A stretch of DNA of 64,000 bases from Gracilibacillus timonensis (GCF_900086715.1 NZ_FLKH01000009.1:1-64000), one strand, 5' to 3'; shown: positions 26,028 to 34,733, counted from the first letter of the stretch. Notes: generated by a model not told the origin, from the sequence alone. Translations and numbers: made by a program.

Positions 26028-27155
26028 ATGAAGCAAAGCATATTATTTATGGTCATTAATATGAATGTAGGTGGGACAGAACGGTCATTGCTGAATAGGA
26101 TTGCTGAAATGCCGGAGAATCAATATGATATTACAATTCTGATGTTGGAGAAACGTGGTGGTTTTTTAGCGTCCATCCCTGCTCATGTAAAGGTTACCTC
26201 TATCGATGAATATCCAACAATCAAAGAGATGTTAAACAGCCCACTCAGGAAAATGCTGCGTAATAATTTTCAAAAGGATAAAAGGATCAACGATTGGCGT
26301 CCCTTTTTTAGACAGTTAGGAGCAAGATTTATGAGGAATAGAGGATATTTCTTAAACTATGTGTTGAAAAACACGCCAAACTTACCAACAGCATATGATG
26401 TGGCGGTAGCTTATGCAGGTCCTATGGATCTAATAAGCTATTTTGTTTGTCACAAAATAAATGCCAAGAAGAAAGTACAGTGGATTCATTTTGATGTGAC
26501 CAAGATTGATTTTGATGTATCCTTTGCTGCAAAAATTTATCGGCAATTCGATCAGGTTTATGCAGTATCTCAGGAAGGGAGAGATAAACTAATCGATAAA
26601 CTCCCGAAATTAAAAGCGAAAATCGATTTTTGTGCCAATCTAATAGAGCCTGAACGGATAACGGAGAAGGCCGAGGAAGGTAAAGGATTTACAGATCATT
26701 TTCCTGGTGTAAGGATTTTAACGGTCGGCCGTTTGAGTAAAGAGAAAGGTCAGGATCTCATTATTCCCGTATTAGCAAAATTAAAAGAAAGCGGCTTTCC
26801 TGTAAGGTGGTATTGCATTGGAGAAGGAAGTGCCCAACAAGCATATGAACAGCTGATAAAAAAATATCAGTTGGAATCCGATTTTATCCTGTTAGGTGCC
26901 ATGTCTAATCCTTATCCGTTTATGAAGCAATGTGATCTATACGTTCAACCATCTCGTCATGAGGGGTATTGCCTTACCCTTGCAGAAGCCAGGTGTTTTT
27001 CTAATCCGATTATTACGACTAATTTTACCGGTGCCCATGAACAGTTGTCACAGCATGCAAACAGTATAATCGTAGACGTTGATGAGCAGCAAATATATGC
27101 AGCAGTGCAACGTATGATAGAGCGAAACGATCTTCCATCGGCGGCTTCCACCTAG
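26028..27155 (+). CDS. GT4 family glycosyltransferase, C-terminus probably shortened
   Basis: Start ATG 26028 lies a normal distance from AAAGGA. The 375-residue protein begins MKQSILFMVINMNVGGTERSL and has VQWIHFDVTK and the donor motif HEGYCLTLAEARCFSNPII. It ends IERNDLPSAAST, about 20 residues earlier than its paralogue at 24816, which continues through a final helix. The 51-bp repeat array begins about 60 bases after the stop, so the 3-prime end may have been replaced when the repeats arrived. The catalytic regions are intact, so activity is possible. Confidence 0.75.
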   Translation: MKQSILFMVINMNVGGTERSLLNRIAEMPENQYDITILMLEKRGGFLASIPAHVKVTSIDEYPTIKEMLNSPLRKMLRNNFQKDKRINDWRPFFRQLGARFMRNRGYFLNYVLKNTPNLPTAYDVAVAYAGPMDLISYFVCHKINAKKKVQWIHFDVTKIDFDVSFAAKIYRQFDQVYAVSQEGRDKLIDKLPKLKAKIDFCANLIEPERITEKAEEGKGFTDHFPGVRILTVGRLSKEKGQDLIIPVLAKLKESGFPVRWYCIGEGSAQQAYEQLIKKYQLESDFILLGAMSNPYPFMKQCDLYVQPSRHEGYCLTLAEARCFSNPIITTNFTGAHEQLSQHANSIIVDVDEQQIYAAVQRMIERNDLPSAAST

Positions 27156-27602
27156 CTATTTTTATGAAAGAAACTATCTTGGTATATATGAAAACACGGT
27201 TGATCGTCATCACGAAAATGACGGCCAAAATTTTGTGAGAAGCGGAAAAAATGGTCGTCATCATGGAAATGACGGCCAAAATCTTGTGGGAAGCGGAAAA
27301 AATGGTCGTCATCATGGAAATGACGGCCAAAATCTTGTGGGAAGCGGAAAAAATGGTCGTCATCATGGAAATGACGGCCAAAATCTCGTGGGAAGCGGAA
27401 AAAATGGTCGTCATCATGGAAATGACGGCCAAAATCTCGTGGGAAGCGGAAAAAATGGTCGTCATCACGAAAATGACGGCCAAAAATTCGAGTGAAGTGA
27501 GTAAAATGGTGGACGAAAATTCAATAGTTCACGAGTAGCTATACGGGATTGTATAGTAGCTATCTCCCATGGGTGAATGCCCTATAGAAAGGAAGTGAGA
27601 AT
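27156..27602. other. Intergenic region holding the tandem repeat array
   Basis: Apart from the 51-bp array the region holds only a short inverted repeat near 27535-27562 (GTAGCTATAC ... GTATAGTAGCTAT). Frames open through the array on both strands only because the unit length is a multiple of three; they have no credible start and are repetitive. Confidence 0.6.
27203..27496. repeat. 51-bp tandem repeat array, six units
   Basis: The block ATGACGGCCAAAAT recurs at 27218, 27269, 27320, 27371, 27422 and 27473, exactly 51 bases apart. Inner units are almost identical, and the outer ones carry changes (CACGAAAATG in place of CATGGAAATG). Each unit contains TGGTCGTCAT and ATGACGGCCA, which pair with a G-T wobble into a ten-base hairpin, so the transcript would fold into a row of stems. 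There are no variable spacers, so it is not a CRISPR. Confidence 0.9.
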
Positions 27603-29375
27603 GTGAAAACAACGATACAAAAAATAGCAGCACTCTTTCAGCGGCGGGAAAAGAAACGACTGGTGCTTCTTTTTTTTATGATGGTAATAGCCGCCTTGCT
27701 AGAAACCATTGGAATAGGATTAATCGTTCCTTTTGTTGGTATGGTGACGAATCCAGAAATGATTCAAGAACAAGCCATTTTAGCTAAGATATATGAACTA
27801 TTTTCCTTTCAAACAACTACTGCATTTATCCTATTTGCCGTTATCCTGTTATTTATCGTATTTGTCTTGAAAAATCTATATCTACTGCTTTTCAACTATG
27901 CCCAATTTAGGGTTATCCTGAATCAACAAGTAAAGTTATCACGCAATCTATTTAAGGCGTATCTAACTAAACCTTATACTTTTCATCTGCAACGGAATTC
28001 AGCAGATCTTCTCCGTAATGTAAATGAAGAGGTGCCCAAGGTGTTTCAAGGTATTATCATGTCGAGTTTTCAATTATTTACTGAAATACTGGTTATCCTT
28101 TGTATCTTGATCTTGCTGCTTATTACAGCACCAGTCGCTACATTAACGGCTGCTGTTTTATTAGGTGGAAGTGTGGTGTTGTTCTTTACCATCTTGCGCA
28201 AGAAGATTAGTACCTTAGGACAAGAACAGCAAATCGTTGGCGGAAAAATGATTAAATGGGTCAATCAAGGATTAGGAGCAAGCAAAGAAGTGAAGGTATC
28301 AGGGAAGGAAAGATTCTTTATTGATTCCTACGCCGCTCAAAGCCAGATCAAGGCGAATAATAGCAGGTATATGAAAATGCTGGAGACAGTACCAAGGCTG
28401 TTTATTGAGACAATGTTGGTCTCGATTGTCTTGATTACCATGCTGATTATCGTGCTTCAAGGAACAGGAACAACACAACTGATCTCGACCATGGCACTAT
28501 TTGCTATGGCCGCCTTTCGTTTAATGCCGTCCATTACACGAGTGGTCGCACTGATCACAACCATTCGTTACAGTCAACCAGCATTGAATGTCGTTTATGA
28601 AGATTTAATATGGCATAAAGAAGAAACGGCGTATGCCCATCAACTTAAACAAAAATACAAGAATTCGGGATCCAAGACGTATACTGATTCCATACAGCTA
28701 AATAATGTCTCGTTTCGTTATCCGAATCAAACGATGGACACGATCAAGAATATATCGTTAGAAATCCCCATCGGCCAATCGATTGCGTTTATCGGCGAAT
28801 CTGGTTCAGGGAAAACGACATTAGTGGACATTATACTCGGGCTGTTTGAGCCGGCAAACGGTCGTGTGCTGGCAGATGGCCAAGATATTTTCGAACAAAA
28901 ACATAGTTGGCAGCAGAAAATAGGTTACATCCCGCAGACGATTTTTCTATCAGATGATACGATCCGCGGCAATGTAGCCTTTGGTATGGAAAGAGAAGAA
29001 ATTGATGATGCCATGGTCTGGCAAGCACTAGAACAAGCACAATTAAAAGAGTATGTGGAAACCCTGCCAAATCAATTAGAAACAACCGTAGGAGAAAGGG
29101 GATTGAGACTGTCTGGTGGACAGCGCCAACGTATTGGCATTGCCCGGGCTTTGTATCACAACCCAGAAATATTATTCATGGATGAAGCAACATCTGCATT
29201 GGATCATGAGACCGAAAAGGATATCATCAAGGCGATTGATGAACTCAAGGGTGAGAAGACATTCATTATCATTGCTCATCGATTAAGTACGATTGAAAAT
29301 TGCGATATTGTTTTCGAAATTAGCGACGGTCAGGTGGTCTCCGTTCATCATGAATGGAAGCAGTCAGTAATCTAA
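27603..29375 (+). CDS. ABC transporter, fused membrane and ATPase domains (flippase PglK/MsbA type)
   Basis: The 590-residue half-transporter has six membrane segments in residues 20-310 and a nucleotide-binding domain with Walker A GESGSGKTT, signature LSGGQRQRIGIARAL, Walker B ILFMDEATSALD and the H-loop IIAHRL. The early motif LLETIGIGLIVPFVGM is typical of PglK-like lipid-linked oligosaccharide flippases. No Wzx-type flippase is seen in the cluster, so this protein may move the lipid-linked repeat unit. The start is GTG 27603 after GGAAGTGA. Confidence 0.85.
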   Translation: MKTTIQKIAALFQRREKKRLVLLFFMMVIAALLETIGIGLIVPFVGMVTNPEMIQEQAILAKIYELFSFQTTTAFILFAVILLFIVFVLKNLYLLLFNYAQFRVILNQQVKLSRNLFKAYLTKPYTFHLQRNSADLLRNVNEEVPKVFQGIIMSSFQLFTEILVILCILILLLITAPVATLTAAVLLGGSVVLFFTILRKKISTLGQEQQIVGGKMIKWVNQGLGASKEVKVSGKERFFIDSYAAQSQIKANNSRYMKMLETVPRLFIETMLVSIVLITMLIIVLQGTGTTQLISTMALFAMAAFRLMPSITRVVALITTIRYSQPALNVVYEDLIWHKEETAYAHQLKQKYKNSGSKTYTDSIQLNNVSFRYPNQTMDTIKNISLEIPIGQSIAFIGESGSGKTTLVDIILGLFEPANGRVLADGQDIFEQKHSWQQKIGYIPQTIFLSDDTIRGNVAFGMEREEIDDAMVWQALEQAQLKEYVETLPNQLETTVGERGLRLSGGQRQRIGIARALYHNPEILFMDEATSALDHETEKDIIKAIDELKGEKTFIIIAHRLSTIENCDIVFEISDGQVVSVHHEWKQSVI

Positions 29376-29418
29376 AATCATAGTCAGTCAGAAATGAGGC
29401 TAAAGGTGGTAAAAAATA

Positions 29419-30585
29419 ATGAGCAATCGCATGGAACAATTAGACTCGCTTCGTGGTTTAGCAGCATTAGTCGTTCTATTTAGTCATATCCCGTATTTTG
29501 CGTTTTCGCTGCCCCCTGTCGTCTATCAGGCTCTTGTATGGTTAGGTTTTACGGATGGTTACCGTGCTGTGATGTTGTTTTTTCTGTTAAGTGGTTTCGT
29601 GTTGTCACTCCCTTTCCTAAGAAAAGACAAACTGGATTATCTGCCTTATGTAATCAAACGATTGTTTAGAATTTATCTTCCCTACTTGTCTGCGATTGTC
29701 TTTGCGATGATACTATCGCAAATTTTTTTGAATCAAGACATTGCGGCTATTGGTGACTGGAACCTGTTATGGAAGGAATCCATCCGTATGCCATTAATGA
29801 CGGAACATCTTTTATTCTTAGGTAATTATCATACCAATGCATTTAATGGTGTGATCTGGTCCTTGGTGCATGAATTACGTATATCTTTGATTTTCCCTTT
29901 TCTAATGCTAGTAGTGAAGCGGTTGAACTGGAAAATAATCATTACGATAGCTCTTCTGCTATCTGGCATTTCAGCGTTAAATACGATGTATCATTGGCAG
30001 GAATCCGTGGGATATCATACAGACTATTTTAAAACGTTGCAATACACCGCTTTTTTTCTGTTTGGTTCCTTAATGGCTAAACATCGAAAAGAGCTAACAG
30101 TATTCTTTCATCATAGAAAATTTTCATCTAAATGTGCCCTGCTTTTTATGTCCTTAGGGTTGTTTCAGTTCTCGAATTTTGGTTTGCATGTTGCCTATCA
30201 ACTGACAGGAATTAGTTTTTTCTCCACTCATTTTAATACGATATCAGAATATGGCATAGTTCTTGGTTGTATCGGCATAGTTGTATGTGCGCTTGGTTCA
30301 GTTAAGTTAACAAGCGTGCTGCAGCTTAAACCGTTTCTTTTTTTAGGAAGAATATCTTATAGCTTATATCTCTTTCATTTACCGGTTATTTTAACCTGCT
30401 TATACCTGCTTCAGGGATTGCTGCCATTATGGATGATATCGGTCATAGCGATGAAGTTGAGTTTTGGTATAGCAGCGCTCGCCTGGCTAGCCATTGAAAA
30501 CCCCGCACAAAAAATGGGCAGAAAATTAGCGCAGCGAACGAGTGACAAACAGCAAGTGTGGGTGCCCAAGAAAAAGACGGTGTGA
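29419..30585 (+). CDS. Acyltransferase 3 family membrane protein (OafA-like)
   Basis: The 388-residue protein has about ten membrane segments and begins MEQLDSLRGLAALVVLFSHIP, the family signature with the catalytic-region histidine. The motif RRLFRIYLP-type (IKRLFRIYLPYL) and SLVHELRISLIFPF follow. It probably O-acetylates or otherwise acylates the exopolysaccharide. AAAGGTGG precedes the ATG. Confidence 0.85.
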   Translation: MSNRMEQLDSLRGLAALVVLFSHIPYFAFSLPPVVYQALVWLGFTDGYRAVMLFFLLSGFVLSLPFLRKDKLDYLPYVIKRLFRIYLPYLSAIVFAMILSQIFLNQDIAAIGDWNLLWKESIRMPLMTEHLLFLGNYHTNAFNGVIWSLVHELRISLIFPFLMLVVKRLNWKIIITIALLLSGISALNTMYHWQESVGYHTDYFKTLQYTAFFLFGSLMAKHRKELTVFFHHRKFSSKCALLFMSLGLFQFSNFGLHVAYQLTGISFFSTHFNTISEYGIVLGCIGIVVCALGSVKLTSVLQLKPFLFLGRISYSLYLFHLPVILTCLYLLQGLLPLWMISVIAMKLSFGIAALAWLAIENPAQKMGRKLAQRTSDKQQVWVPKKKTV

Positions 30586-30605
30586 ACCACAGAAGGAGGC
30601 AAGTG

Positions 30606-31595
30606 ATGACTATAGAAATAAGTATGATTGTCCCTGTGTATAATCTGGAGAAGTTCTTACCAAAATGTATAGATTCGATCTTAGCTCAAACGTTCCAAGC
30701 ATTTGAGTTGATTCTAGTTAACGATGGTTCTACCGATGCTAGCGGTGAACTATGCGATGCATATGCTAAACGAGACAAGCGAGTGAAGGTGATTCATAAA
30801 GAAAACGGCGGAGTGGCGTCATCACGAAATGCAGGCTTAGATATGGCAAAAGGGAAATATATAGGGTTTGTCGATAATGATGATTATATCAATGAACAGA
30901 TGCTGGAACTGTTATATACCAATGCGATGAAGAATAATTCCGATATGGTCGCCTGTGATTTTGTCAAGGTGAACGAAGACCAGCTTGTTGATAGGAAATG
31001 TGCATCGGACGATTATAAGATACAGCACTTTACCAATATAGAGGCTTTACACCAAATCTATGGAACGAATGCTCTTACGTTTATCTGTCCGTGGAATAAA
31101 CTTTATAAAGAATCGGTATTTCAAGATATTAGATATGAGGTTGGCAATATCAATGACGATGAAACGGTTGTGCATAAGCTGCTTGATAAGAGTGAAAAAA
31201 CAACCTATATTCAGACTGCATTATATTATTATGTTCAGCGCAAGGATAGTCAAATTCATTCCCTTTCTTATTCGATACGATTCGGCGCGGTATCGGCACT
31301 AAAGGATAGAGAAGTTTATTTTCGAAAGAGAAAACTAACTTCGTTACATCAAAAAGCTCTAAAACATTATATGGAGAAGTTTTTTTGGTATTACTTTTTG
31401 GCGAAGTCCGATTCAACAGATAGGAGGCAAGCATTAAGGGTGATGAAACGTTCGTTTGACCGAACCTTGTTTTATCTTTTGCTGCATAAAGAAATGGGCT
31501 GGAAGCAAAAGGTGATGTGTGTAATATTTTGCGTCCATCCATCGTTATTTGAGCGCATCAACCATATTCCTACGAAAAAACGACAACTGACATAA
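30606..31595 (+). CDS. GT2 family glycosyltransferase
   Basis: Start ATG 30606 follows AAGGAGG; the frame open upstream overlaps the acyltransferase gene and is not used. The 329-residue GT-A enzyme has ISMIVPVYNLEKFLPKCIDS, LVNDGSTDASGEL and metal-binding VDNDDY. It resembles 23808 closely, which suggests duplication. Confidence 0.8.
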   Translation: MTIEISMIVPVYNLEKFLPKCIDSILAQTFQAFELILVNDGSTDASGELCDAYAKRDKRVKVIHKENGGVASSRNAGLDMAKGKYIGFVDNDDYINEQMLELLYTNAMKNNSDMVACDFVKVNEDQLVDRKCASDDYKIQHFTNIEALHQIYGTNALTFICPWNKLYKESVFQDIRYEVGNINDDETVVHKLLDKSEKTTYIQTALYYYVQRKDSQIHSLSYSIRFGAVSALKDREVYFRKRKLTSLHQKALKHYMEKFFWYYFLAKSDSTDRRQALRVMKRSFDRTLFYLLLHKEMGWKQKVMCVIFCVHPSLFERINHIPTKKRQLT

Positions 31596-31615
31596 AACAA
31601 GCGAGGTGACTAGTT

Positions 31616-32515
31616 ATGAAAGGAATTATTTTAGCAGGTGGAAATGGGACACGGCTTTACCCATTAACGCGATCTATATCGAAACAATTACTGCCCGTCT
31701 ATGACAAACCGATGATTTATTACCCTATTTCTGTTTTAATGCTGGCGGGGATAACAGAAATATTAATTATTTCAACACCACATGATACGCCTCGTTTTGA
31801 ACAATTGCTCGGGGATGGTGCCGAACTGGGCATTCATATTTCCTATGCTGTCCAGGAACATCCGAACGGTTTAGCAGAGGCTTTCATCATTGGCGAAGAT
31901 TTTATTGGGCAGGACGATGTTGCCTTGATTTTAGGTGACAATATTTTTCATGGACATGAATTCACCTATCACTTGGAGAGAGTGTCCGCAGAATTAAACG
32001 GGGCAACGATCTTTGGTTATAATGTCAAAGATCCAAGGCGCTTTGGGGTGGTGGAATTTGATGAATATGGCCATGTGGTATCGATTGAGGAAAAACCAGC
32101 CTTTCCGAAATCAAACTATGCGATTACCGGTCTATACTTTTTCGATCATCAGGTTGTTGATTTTGCCAAACGTGTCAGGCCATCAGCTCGAGGGGAATTA
32201 GAGATAACCGATATTCTCAAGGAGTATGTCAAGCGGGGCAGATTGAATGTCGAGCTGTTGGGTCGTGGTTTTGTTTGGCTAGATACAGGCACTCACGAAG
32301 CGTTATTAGAGGCTTCCCAGTTTATTGAGATTATTGAAAAAAGACAACGTTTGAAAATTGCTTGTTTAGAAGAGATCGCCTTTTACAAGGGATATATATC
32401 CGAAACGGAGTTATTGCAACTGGCTGAGCCGCTGAAGAAGAGTCACTATGGCGCGTATTTACTGCAAATTGTCGAGACGAACCAAATGAAAAAGAAATTA
32501 GTCGTGCATAAGTAA
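31616..32515 (+). CDS. rmlA: Glucose-1-phosphate thymidylyltransferase
   Basis: The 299-residue enzyme begins [37 protein letters not shown] in two recognisable blocks, with GDNIFHG and the ITGLYFFD segment. It makes dTDP-glucose, the first step to dTDP-rhamnose or related sugars. RmlC follows after 34 bases. RmlB and RmlD are absent from the window. Confidence 0.92.
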   Translation: MKGIILAGGNGTRLYPLTRSISKQLLPVYDKPMIYYPISVLMLAGITEILIISTPHDTPRFEQLLGDGAELGIHISYAVQEHPNGLAEAFIIGEDFIGQDDVALILGDNIFHGHEFTYHLERVSAELNGATIFGYNVKDPRRFGVVEFDEYGHVVSIEEKPAFPKSNYAITGLYFFDHQVVDFAKRVRPSARGELEITDILKEYVKRGRLNVELLGRGFVWLDTGTHEALLEASQFIEIIEKRQRLKIACLEEIAFYKGYISETELLQLAEPLKKSHYGAYLLQIVETNQMKKKLVVHK

Positions 32516-32549
32516 GCCCACACTAAAAAAAGATGGCAGGTGTTAAACC

Positions 32550-33113
32550 ATGATAGAGGTTCAACCGATATGGGATGAAGTAAAGCTGATTATCCCAAAA
32601 GTATGGCAAGACAACCGGGGTTTTTTTATGGAAAGTTATCATTATCAACAGTTAACAACATACGGAATCAAGGATCATTTCATTCAAGATAACCATTCCT
32701 TATCTGTGGAAAAGGGGACATTGAGAGGATTGCATTATCAATTGAATCCAGGCTCACAAGCAAAATTAATCCGCGTGATCAGAGGCTCTATTTTTGATGT
32801 TGTCGTAGATATTAGAAGAGATTCGGTAAATTTCGGCAAATGGTTTAGTGTCGAAATCAGTGATAAAAATAAAAAGCAATTGTACATTCCCAAAGGTTTT
32901 GCGCACGGCTTTTGCACACTGGAAGCCAATACAGAAGTGATCTATAAAGTGGATGAATACTACTATCCTGCATTAGATCGAGGTATCATCTGGAATGACC
33001 CAACGCTTCAGATTGATTGGCCGACGAGCCGGCCGATATTATCCGAGAAAGATAAGCAGCATCCGGCATTCATCCATGCGGAAGTGTTTGAAGATGATTA
33101 TGTGACACCGTGA
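32550..33113 (+). CDS. rmlC: dTDP-4-dehydrorhamnose 3,5-epimerase
   Basis: The 187-residue cupin has WQDNRGFFMESYH, the catalytic LRGLHYQ histidine, DVVVDIRRDS and YIPKGFAHGFCTLE. It epimerises dTDP-4-keto-6-deoxyglucose. It is the last eps-operon gene, and a terminator overlaps its stop codon. Confidence 0.92.
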   Translation: MIEVQPIWDEVKLIIPKVWQDNRGFFMESYHYQQLTTYGIKDHFIQDNHSLSVEKGTLRGLHYQLNPGSQAKLIRVIRGSIFDVVVDIRRDSVNFGKWFSVEISDKNKKQLYIPKGFAHGFCTLEANTEVIYKVDEYYYPALDRGIIWNDPTLQIDWPTSRPILSEKDKQHPAFIHAEVFEDDYVTP

Positions 33114-33126
33114 GTGGTGTTTTTTG
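33104..33126 (+). terminator. Terminator at the end of the eps operon
   Basis: GACACC-GTGAGT-GGTGTT followed by a T-run overlaps the rmlC stop. The stem is short, but the T-run is good. It marks the probable end of the 26-kb eps transcription unit. Confidence 0.55.
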
Positions 33127-33171
33127 GCGAATGCAGGATCGAGCGCTTGTTCAGCAGAAAAAATGAACGAT

Positions 33172-33305
33172 TATATAAGTTGAAATAATTTCTCATGGAT
33201 CCGAGGTGTTTTTGATCTATTTATACGAATGAATCAAACGAGGGATGCTCAGGAAATATGCGAGAAAAGACTGGCTTGTCACGATTTATACGTTCAACTT
33301 ATATA
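33172..33305. mobile_element. MITE-like element, copy B, with perfect 13-bp terminal inverted repeats
   Basis: TATATAAGTTGAA (33172-33184) and its complement TTCAACTTATATA (33293-33305) bound a 134-base non-coding unit. The interior shares ACGAATGAATCAAACGAGG and TCAGGAAAT..ATGCGAG with copies at 8184 and 58131. It is the smallest and best-bounded copy, and is probably mobilised by a transposase elsewhere in the genome. Confidence 0.75.
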
Positions 33306-33367
33306 GTATGTTTGTAACTACTACTTCGAGGTTCTACAATCTTTTTTTATAAAAGGAGGCTAACGTC

Positions 33368-34522
33368 ATGGATAGTGTAACTAAAATAGGCATTATTGGC
33401 ACTGGCTTAATTGGTAACGGACTGGCCATCGAAATCAAAAAGCAATCCGATTTAGAGCTAACAAAGGTACTTACTCGTCGTGAAATAAAACAGATGTCGG
33501 CATACCCGTATCCCGAAGTTTTAACCAATTCCGTAGAAGAATTGATAAACAGCTGTCAGCTAGTAGTAGAGTGCAGTGGAGATGTGCTTTACGGAACAGA
33601 GGTAATCGATCAAGCAATAAAAGCGGCCATTCCAGTGATCACGATGAATGCAGAGCTTCAAGTGACAACAGGCAGTTATTTTGCTAGGAGAGGGTTTATT
33701 ACCGAAGCGGAAGGGGATCAACCAGGTTGTTTGGCAGCGTTACATGAAAATGTTGTGCAGATGGGGTTTGAACCATTGGTGTATGGTAATATCAAAGGTT
33801 TCTTAAAATTAGATCCTAATTTAAAAGATATGGAATATTTCTCAAAGAAAAATGGGGTGCGTCTAGGTATGACGACATCGTTTACTGATGGGACGAAAGT
33901 GCAGATAGAGCAGGCCTTCGTTGCAAACGGACTGGGGGCGGGCATTGCCGTGGATGGGTTGCTTGCGCCACAGACAGATGATTTAAACAAGGTAGGGGAA
34001 GAACTGGCAATGACAGCAGAGCGTTTAGGTTATCCGATTAGTGACTTTGTTATAGCGCCAAAAGCGCCTCCTGGTGTATTTATCATGGCAACTCACGACC
34101 CCAGACAAAAAGATGCTCTGCGTTATTATAAAATGGGGGAAGGACCTTATTATACGTTATTGCAAAACTATCACTTATGTCATTTAGAAATCATGAAAAC
34201 GATCAAGAGAGTCATTCATGGCGGCGGCATTTTATTAAATAACGGCATAACGCCTTCCGTAAGTGTAGCAGCGGTAGCCAAACGAACCTTACAGATTGGC
34301 GAACAAGTTACCAAGGGGATTGGTAGTTTTCAAGTAAGGGGAGAAGCGGTGAAAATAGCCGGAAATGAAGCACATGTGCCCATTGGTTTATTGGTGAATG
34401 CCGTGGTTACAAGAGAAGTGAAAGTAGGCGAAATCCTCACTTTTGATGATGTTATATTGCCTGATAGTATGGCCTTAACAGCCTATCAAGAAACGATAAA
34501 AGACTCAGCAGTTCAAATATAA
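33368..34522 (+). CDS. NAD(P)-binding oxidoreductase with C-terminal SAF domain
   Basis: The 384-residue protein has an N-terminal Rossmann motif GIIGTGLIGNGLA, a homoserine-dehydrogenase-like core, a central catalytic-like domain and a C-terminal SAF domain (about 300-370, with GEAVKIAGNEAHVPIGLLVNAV). AAAAGGAGG precedes the ATG. Relatives are loosely annotated as homoserine-dehydrogenase-like or FlgA/SAF proteins; the reaction is unknown. The gene stands between the MITE copy and the lasso operon, outside the eps terminator. It may serve surface-sugar synthesis or be an unrelated passenger. Confidence 0.7.
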   Translation: MDSVTKIGIIGTGLIGNGLAIEIKKQSDLELTKVLTRREIKQMSAYPYPEVLTNSVEELINSCQLVVECSGDVLYGTEVIDQAIKAAIPVITMNAELQVTTGSYFARRGFITEAEGDQPGCLAALHENVVQMGFEPLVYGNIKGFLKLDPNLKDMEYFSKKNGVRLGMTTSFTDGTKVQIEQAFVANGLGAGIAVDGLLAPQTDDLNKVGEELAMTAERLGYPISDFVIAPKAPPGVFIMATHDPRQKDALRYYKMGEGPYYTLLQNYHLCHLEIMKTIKRVIHGGGILLNNGITPSVSVAAVAKRTLQIGEQVTKGIGSFQVRGEAVKIAGNEAHVPIGLLVNAVVTREVKVGEILTFDDVILPDSMALTAYQETIKDSAVQI

Positions 34523-34555
34523 GTGCAATGGTCTTGAAATAATTTAAATTAACTA

Positions 34556-34584
34556 TTGAATTATCAGTACAAATAGTGTATCGT
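34556..34584 (+). promoter_or_regulatory. Candidate promoter of the lasso operon
   Basis: TTGAAT (34556-34561) and TATCGT (34579-34584) are 17 bases apart. The -10 match is weak and overlaps the first SinR palindrome by two bases, so repression would be direct. Confidence 0.4.
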
Positions 34585-34598
34585 TCTTTATATAGAAC
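34583..34598. promoter_or_regulatory. SinR operator 1 of the lasso operon
   Basis: GTTCTTTATATAGAAC has two full SinR half sites in the same palindromic spacing as the eps operators and differs from eps operator 1 at one base. It lies at the candidate -10 box. Confidence 0.8.
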
Positions 34599-34615
34599 AA
34601 TGGTAATAGTAGCTT

Positions 34616-34675
34616 TCCTGAAATTGTTCAACCAATTTTGATGCGAAGCATTTAGATAACTTCAGGATTTTTTAC
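34616..34675 (+). terminator. Nested terminator-like hairpin in the lasso operon leader
   Basis: CCTGAA-AT-TGTT near 34617 pairs with AAC-TTCAGG near 34661, enclosing an inner ATGC-GAA-GCAT hairpin and followed by ATTTTTT. It lies between the candidate promoter and the cyclase gene, so it can act as an attenuator; alternatively it ends transcription from the oxidoreductase gene. Confidence 0.55.
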
Positions 34676-34683
34676 GCTATTTC

Positions 34684-34699
34684 GTTCTTTAATAAGAAC
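34684..34699. promoter_or_regulatory. SinR operator 2 of the lasso operon
   Basis: GTTCTTTAATAAGAAC keeps both SinR half sites. It is centred 101 bases after operator 1 and 42 bases before the cyclase start. Confidence 0.8.
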
Positions 34700-34733
34700 A
34701 AAATTTTAATCCAAAGAAATAGGAGAAGATAGC

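Noticed and set aside
27025-27495. Repetitive open frames on both strands through the 51-bp array
   Set aside because: They stay open only because the unit is 17 codons long. They have no credible ribosome site and no non-repeat conservation.
27203-27496. Possible CRISPR array
   Set aside because: The repeats are contiguous 51-base units with no variable spacers, no leader and no cas genes. It is a plain tandem repeat.
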